8,658 bases of DNA. Source: Micrococcales bacterium. Its GTDB lineage: Bacteria; Actinomycetota; Actinomycetes; S36-B12; UBA10799. The stretch covers positions 455 through 9,112 of the forward strand of contig JAHEXM010000048.1 in NCBI GenBank assembly GCA_023252115.1, read 5' to 3'. This document shows, piece after piece, positions 5,658 to 8,658 of this stretch. Below the pieces are notes generated by a model. The model was not told the DNA's origin. It was given only the letters and a program-made list of their open reading frames with translations, and made no database searches. The position numbers were made by a program, and so were the translations under genes. Position 1 is the stretch's first letter. The number at the start of each line of letters is the position of its first letter.

Positions 5658-7244
5658 CTAAACCCATCCCGTCAAATCCGGAAGGGCAACGCCGTCGTAG
5701 GCGACATTGGTTCGGTTGTAGCTACTTGCTGGAGCATTCGAATAGAACGGCGTCGGGCCGCCGCTGAGCGAAATGTTCTGGAGCGCTATCCGAGTGTGTG
5801 TCCCGCCGTTTCCATTGATGATGGCGATCTGGCGAGAGGCGTCAGATCGCGTGTTTGAAATGGCTAGTCCACGAACCGTGATGTCCGAGTTGACCGTCGG
5901 CTGGCCGTTGTAAAGCAGAACCGCGCCATGATCAACTGAAGCGGTGTCATTTGCATAGTTGATGGTGCCGCCGTCGACAAGGATATTTGTTGCTGGCCAA
6001 GTATTGAAGTTACTCTCCGACGCGATGTACACACTCGCGGCACTGGAGTGTTCGGCGTAGACGTTGCGGTAGGTGATGTGGTCACCGCCAACAACTGAGA
6101 ATGCCCGGCCCCATGTCTGGCCGTAGAAACGGGGATTGGCGATGGTGATGTTTGCGCAAGCCGGGTCGCCGCTGCCCTTGTAGGAGACGACAGCAACACC
6201 GTCATCGCCGGCATTTTGTACGTATGCGTCGGTAACCGTGCCGTCATGTGCGCCTTCGGTCATGTGGATGGCGTCGGCACGCGTATTGCGCACGGACACT
6301 CTCGTCAATGAGAAGTTGCTTGCACCGCCAACGTAGACGCCTGCTGCGCCTGCACCATCGACGCTGATATCGCTCAACGAGATTCCAGTCTTGGCACCAA
6401 GCCGAACCGTCATCTTCTCGTATTCGCTCCATCGTTTGGTGGTGTTGGCCACCCGGAAACTCAGATTGTCAACAGTGACATTGTCGGCATTGATGAAGAG
6501 TGACGATGACTGCTCGTTGGTTGCCAATAGTTGACCGCCACCGGTTATGCGGACACCTGGATTGTGTGCTTGCTCAACACACGAGTGGGCAAAGACTTGG
6601 CCCGCGGGGAATACCAGAGTGGCACCAGTGGCAAGCGAGTTCAGCGCATTTTGAATCGCCGAGCAGTTGTCCGTCGACCCGTCACCAACGGCCCCAAAAG
6701 ACAATACCGATATCGCATTCGAAGGAATCGGGCTCGGTGTGGGTGTGGGTGTTGGTGTGGGTGTGGGTGTGGGTGTGGGTGTGGGTGTGGGTGCCGGCGT
6801 ATTGGTGAGAGTTACAGTGAAGGCGGTTCGGCACGAGTTTGATGACATTGTCACCTTCAACGGGCCGGTCACTACCTTGGTCGATGCCTTCAGGGGGCTG
6901 GAGCCGGATACTTTCGCCAGTTGTGCGGTTTGCGTCAAGACCATCGTCACGGGTGCGCAACGGCGGTCAAATGAGGCCACAGCCGTTACGGTTCCGGCGA
7001 CGACATTCCGCGTACTAGTGGTAGTCGTAGTGGAATGCACAAGATTATGCCGCTTGCGGCTTTTGACCCTCCCCTTACCGATCCATCCGTGAATCTTTGC
7101 CACCGAGTGCTCAACGGTTGCGCTCTGACTATTGGTAGGGACGGCGGAGGCACCGGCATTCGAGGTGCCAATGAGCGTGGCGACAGGCAGGCAAAGGGCG
7201 ACGCTCACACAGGCGGCGGTGCCCAGCTTGATCCCGCTACCCAT
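5658..7244 (-). CDS. Secreted modular right-handed beta-helix protein (pectate-lyase/GH28-like)
   Basis: A 528-residue exported protein, probably a polysaccharide-active enzyme. Modules in order: signal peptide (1-34, ending NAGASA); a basic and Thr-rich linker (50-78); a small beta-rich domain (about 79-148) with C96 and C138 that may pair; a Pro-Thr linker (150-174); then a parallel beta-helix (178-528). The helix opens with ISVLSFGAVGDGSTDNCSAIQNAL (178-201), the pectate-lyase-3/GH28 entry motif FGAxGDGxxD. Its probable active face is NTRADAIH (320-327) and NAGDDGVAV (344-352), resembling the NTD and DD motifs of GH28. The GHG and RIK motifs are not seen; WGRAFSVVGG stands where GHG would be expected. 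The start at 7244 gives a proper signal peptide but has no Shine-Dalgarno sequence. Beside a polymer-priming transferase, it may cut or modify the cell's own exopolymer. Epimerase, lyase or glycosidase activity cannot be separated by eye. Confidence 0.82.
   Translation of the reverse strand: MGSGIKLGTAACVSVALCLPVATLIGTSNAGASAVPTNSQSATVEHSVAKIHGWIGKGRVKSRKRHNLVHSTTTTTSTRNVVAGTVTAVASFDRRCAPVTMVLTQTAQLAKVSGSSPLKASTKVVTGPLKVTMSSNSCRTAFTVTLTNTPAPTPTPTPTPTPTPTPTPTPSPIPSNAISVLSFGAVGDGSTDNCSAIQNALNSLATGATLVFPAGQVFAHSCVEQAHNPGVRITGGGQLLATNEQSSSLFINADNVTVDNLSFRVANTTKRWSEYEKMTVRLGAKTGISLSDISVDGAGAAGVYVGGASNFSLTRVSVRNTRADAIHMTEGAHDGTVTDAYVQNAGDDGVAVVSYKGSGDPACANITIANPRFYGQTWGRAFSVVGGDHITYRNVYAEHSSAASVYIASESNFNTWPATNILVDGGTINYANDTASVDHGAVLLYNGQPTVNSDITVRGLAISNTRSDASRQIAIINGNGGTHTRIALQNISLSGGPTPFYSNAPASSYNRTNVAYDGVALPDLTGWV
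6736..6793 (+). repeat. Hexanucleotide tandem repeat encoding the Pro-Thr linker
   Basis: Nine head-to-tail GGTGTG units (6736-6789) plus a partial GGTG. Only the third unit differs (GGTGTT). On the coding (-) strand they read CCC ACA and specify nine Pro-Thr pairs at residues 152-169 of the beta-helix protein. The unit is a multiple of three, so gain or loss by slippage changes linker length without breaking the frame. Confidence 0.95.
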
Positions 7245-7397
7245 GTGTTTTCAATCGGTCGAATTCGGGCAGGTACTTATGCGGCAATCGGGCGAGGCTT
7301 TCCACCCTCACCCCAACGGCCCAACGATGCGCCACCCAGTTGGCCCAATCAGAGCTTCAACTGCGGCCCTTCAACCATGTGCAACTAGCCAAACTGG

Positions 7398-7421
7398 ACA
7401 TTGTTCAAACGCTGACAATGT
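7398..7421. promoter_or_regulatory. Perfect 7-base inverted repeat, candidate operator
   Basis: ACATTGT (7398-7404) and ACAATGT (7415-7421) are exact reverse complements separated by 10 bases. Centre-to-centre spacing is 17 bases, between one and two helical turns. It lies 70 bases before the transferase start, with no T-run, so an operator is more likely than a terminator. Chance occurrence cannot be excluded. Confidence 0.35.
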
Positions 7422-7448
7422 GCTCACGGCGCGCACACTCTCGACGGG

Positions 7449-7464
7449 CATCACTCGTGTGATG
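7449..7464 (+). promoter_or_regulatory. 6-base hairpin just before the transferase Shine-Dalgarno sequence
   Basis: CATCAC (7449-7454) and GTGATG (7459-7464) form a perfect stem with the tetraloop TCGT. It ends 6 bases before AAGGAG (7471). In the mRNA leader it could tune translation; as DNA it could be a second operator. It is short, so confidence is low. Confidence 0.3.
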
Positions 7465-7490
7465 ACCGCTAAGGAGAGAGGAACGGGTTG

Positions 7491-8658
7491 ATGCCAACAG
7501 ATAGCGCCGGAAAGATGTCGGCAGATGTCCACACACAGTCCGCCAGTGCTGCACCGGATTCCGGGTCAAGTTCGAGGGGCGACAGAACCATTCCCGCCCA
7601 GGGCACACATAACGAGCAAGACGAACCCAAAGCTGGCATGACCCGAAACCGTTGGATTGCTCGCCATGGTGGCGGCTGCATCATTCTTGGCTTCGACCTG
7701 CTTGCGATTCTGGTAGTGACAGCAATTTTTAACGTATGGACGTTGTCGACTCTTGCTTTCGCACTCGCGTTGGTAATTATTTGCTTTGACTGGTCCTTGT
7801 ATCGCGGACGCGCATCGTTGTCGGTCTTGGATGACTTCCCGAGACTTCTCGGCGCTTTGCTCATTGCGGCTGGGATCGGTCTGTTCGTCGCACTAATAGT
7901 TGGCGATTCGATTTCCGTCGGAACACTATTTTTACTCGGTGCGTGGCTAGTCGCCATCGTTGTTGCGCGGATTTTCTCGTATGCAATTGTTCATATGTTG
8001 CGTAGGCGCGGCGCGCTGAGAAAGCGCACAGTGATCGTAGGTACTGGTGTCGTCGCTGACCAACTTGCTGGCGCGATCATCGATGAGACTGAGAACGGGC
8101 TGTTATTGGTTGGCTTTATTGACAACGCAACAGACTTCACCAATGACGGGCTCGCGGCCCCCGTCATCGGTCGACCCGAACATCTCAACAAGTTGATCAT
8201 TGACCACGACGTCGACCACGTCATTATCGCCTTTACCCAGATGCGCGAGTCGGACTTAGTTTCGATGATTCGCACTGCCGACAAACGCAGCTGTGACATT
8301 TCGATGGTTGAACGCTTCTTCGAGGTTGCGGCTCGTCGACCAGGTTTGGACGAGGTTGCAGGGATTCCCATTGTTCGATTGCAACGCGGCACCTTCCGCA
8401 CGCCGGCTTGGCACGTCAAGCGGTTGATGGACATTGTGATCTCTGGTTTCGCGCTACTTCTTCTCTCGCCGCTGATGGCATCGGTCGCCCTCTACAGTCG
8501 AATCACGGAAGGACCAGGGGTCATCTTCCGCCAGGAACGTGTGAGCCTCGACGGTGAAAGTTTCGAGATCATGAAATTCCGAAGTCTGCGACCAGCCAAC
8601 GACGCTGAATCAGCGACCAAATGGAACGTAAAGAACGACGATCGAATGAGCTCATTCG
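7491..8658 (+). CDS. Polyprenyl-phosphate sugar-1-phosphate transferase (WbaP/WcaJ/CpsE type), 5' part
   Basis: The frame is open to the window end (389 codons and no stop), so the gene is truncated on the right. It encodes an initiating transferase that moves a hexose-1-phosphate from a nucleotide sugar to undecaprenyl phosphate at the inner face of the membrane, the first step of exopolysaccharide, capsule or O-antigen repeat synthesis. Order: a polar, probably disordered N-terminus (1-52); four hydrophobic helices (about 62-80, 84-101, 116-137, 143-164); a Rossmann-like CoA_binding_3 domain starting RKRTVIVGTGVVADQLA (177-193); then the conserved PVRLQRG-like block (294-300), the membrane helix KRLMDIVISGFALLLLSP (310-327) and the catalytic-domain motif FRQERVSLDGESFEIMKFRS (346-365). 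The NDDRMSSF end is where the family has DpRiTxxG; the downstream SLDELPQ region lies outside. Sugar specificity is unreadable. The ATG at 7491 follows a purine-rich stretch; TTG at 7488 is an alternative. Confidence 0.92.
   Translation, partial: MPTDSAGKMSADVHTQSASAAPDSGSSSRGDRTIPAQGTHNEQDEPKAGMTRNRWIARHGGGCIILGFDLLAILVVTAIFNVWTLSTLAFALALVIICFDWSLYRGRASLSVLDDFPRLLGALLIAAGIGLFVALIVGDSISVGTLFLLGAWLVAIVVARIFSYAIVHMLRRRGALRKRTVIVGTGVVADQLAGAIIDETENGLLLVGFIDNATDFTNDGLAAPVIGRPEHLNKLIIDHDVDHVIIAFTQMRESDLVSMIRTADKRSCDISMVERFFEVAARRPGLDEVAGIPIVRLQRGTFRTPAWHVKRLMDIVISGFALLLLSPLMASVALYSRITEGPGVIFRQERVSLDGESFEIMKFRSLRPANDAESATKWNVKNDDRMSSF

Larger units (their letters stand above)
7245..7490. promoter_or_regulatory. 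Divergent intergenic region upstream of the beta-helix and sugar transferase genes
   Basis: This 246-base region has no credible gene. It must drive the transferase (+) and the beta-helix gene (-). I see no consensus -35/-10 pair on either strand. It contains two perfect inverted repeats (listed separately), a direct repeat GGCCCAA (7318-7324 and 7342-7348), and ATTGTTCAAAC (7400-7410), which matches 10 of 11 bases of the reverse strand at 4466-4476 in the other divergent region. Just before the transferase ATG lies a purine-rich stretch with AAGGAG (7471-7476, 14 bases before ATG) and GAGAGG (7475-7480, 10 bases before ATG). Confidence 0.5.

Noticed and set aside
6736..6793. Tandem repeat as a CRISPR or regulatory array
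   Set aside because: It is a six-base repeat without spacers and lies inside a coding region where it encodes Pro-Thr pairs.
6500..7092. Open + strand frames with Gly-Val or Val-Trp repeats opposite the beta-helix gene
   Set aside because: They are antisense readings of the GGTGTG repeat. They lack a ribosome-binding site, and the - strand protein has a clear signal peptide and fold motifs.
7035..7491. Small + strand frames in the region before the transferase
   Set aside because: They overlap the signal-peptide end of the beta-helix gene, have Pro/Arg-rich non-protein-like composition and no ribosome-binding site.
7469..8434. Two long - strand open frames (7469-7957 and 7991-8434)
   Set aside because: They are shadows of the sugar transferase, which has recognisable motifs in a continuous + frame from 7491 to the end.

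Overview
The window looks like a chromosomal segment from a bacterium of moderately high GC, most likely an actinobacterium. This rests on the mix of ATG, GTG and TTG starts, AAGGAG ribosome-binding sites, secreted proteins with AXA-type signal peptides and Pro-Thr linkers, and the style of the polyprenyl-phosphate sugar transferase. No rRNA or marker gene is present, so the placement is an inference and I do not go below phylum.

The left part (1-3576) is co-directional on the + strand. It holds the 3' end of a KUP-type potassium transporter, a zinc-independent NADPH:quinone oxidoreductase-like enzyme whose start lies 32 bases after the kup stop, a ten-helix sugar/ureide-type permease of the drug/metabolite transporter superfamily, and a small DUF4352-like lipoprotein. 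These look like ordinary accessory metabolism and transport.

The right part (3598-8658) switches strand repeatedly and has a cell-surface theme. A secreted NlpC/P60-like cysteine hydrolase (-) is divergent, across 122 bases, from a cytoplasmic ATP-grasp ligase (+). The ligase converges, with only 3 bases between stop codons, on a secreted modular right-handed beta-helix protein (-) that has a Pro-Thr linker encoded by a perfect-register hexanucleotide repeat. After a 246-base intergenic region with two inverted repeats comes the start of a membrane sugar-1-phosphate transferase (WbaP/WcaJ/CpsE type, +). It runs off the window and probably primes synthesis of an exopolysaccharide or capsule whose other genes lie to the right.

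Taken together, the right part reads as the edge of an exopolysaccharide/surface-polymer locus: a priming transferase, a secreted enzyme that could act on the polymer, and a bond-forming (ATP-grasp) and bond-breaking (NlpC/P60-like) pair sharing one promoter region. The make/break pair is the best candidate for something not yet described. The link between them is inference from gene order. No CRISPR array, insertion sequence, tRNA or rRNA was seen.
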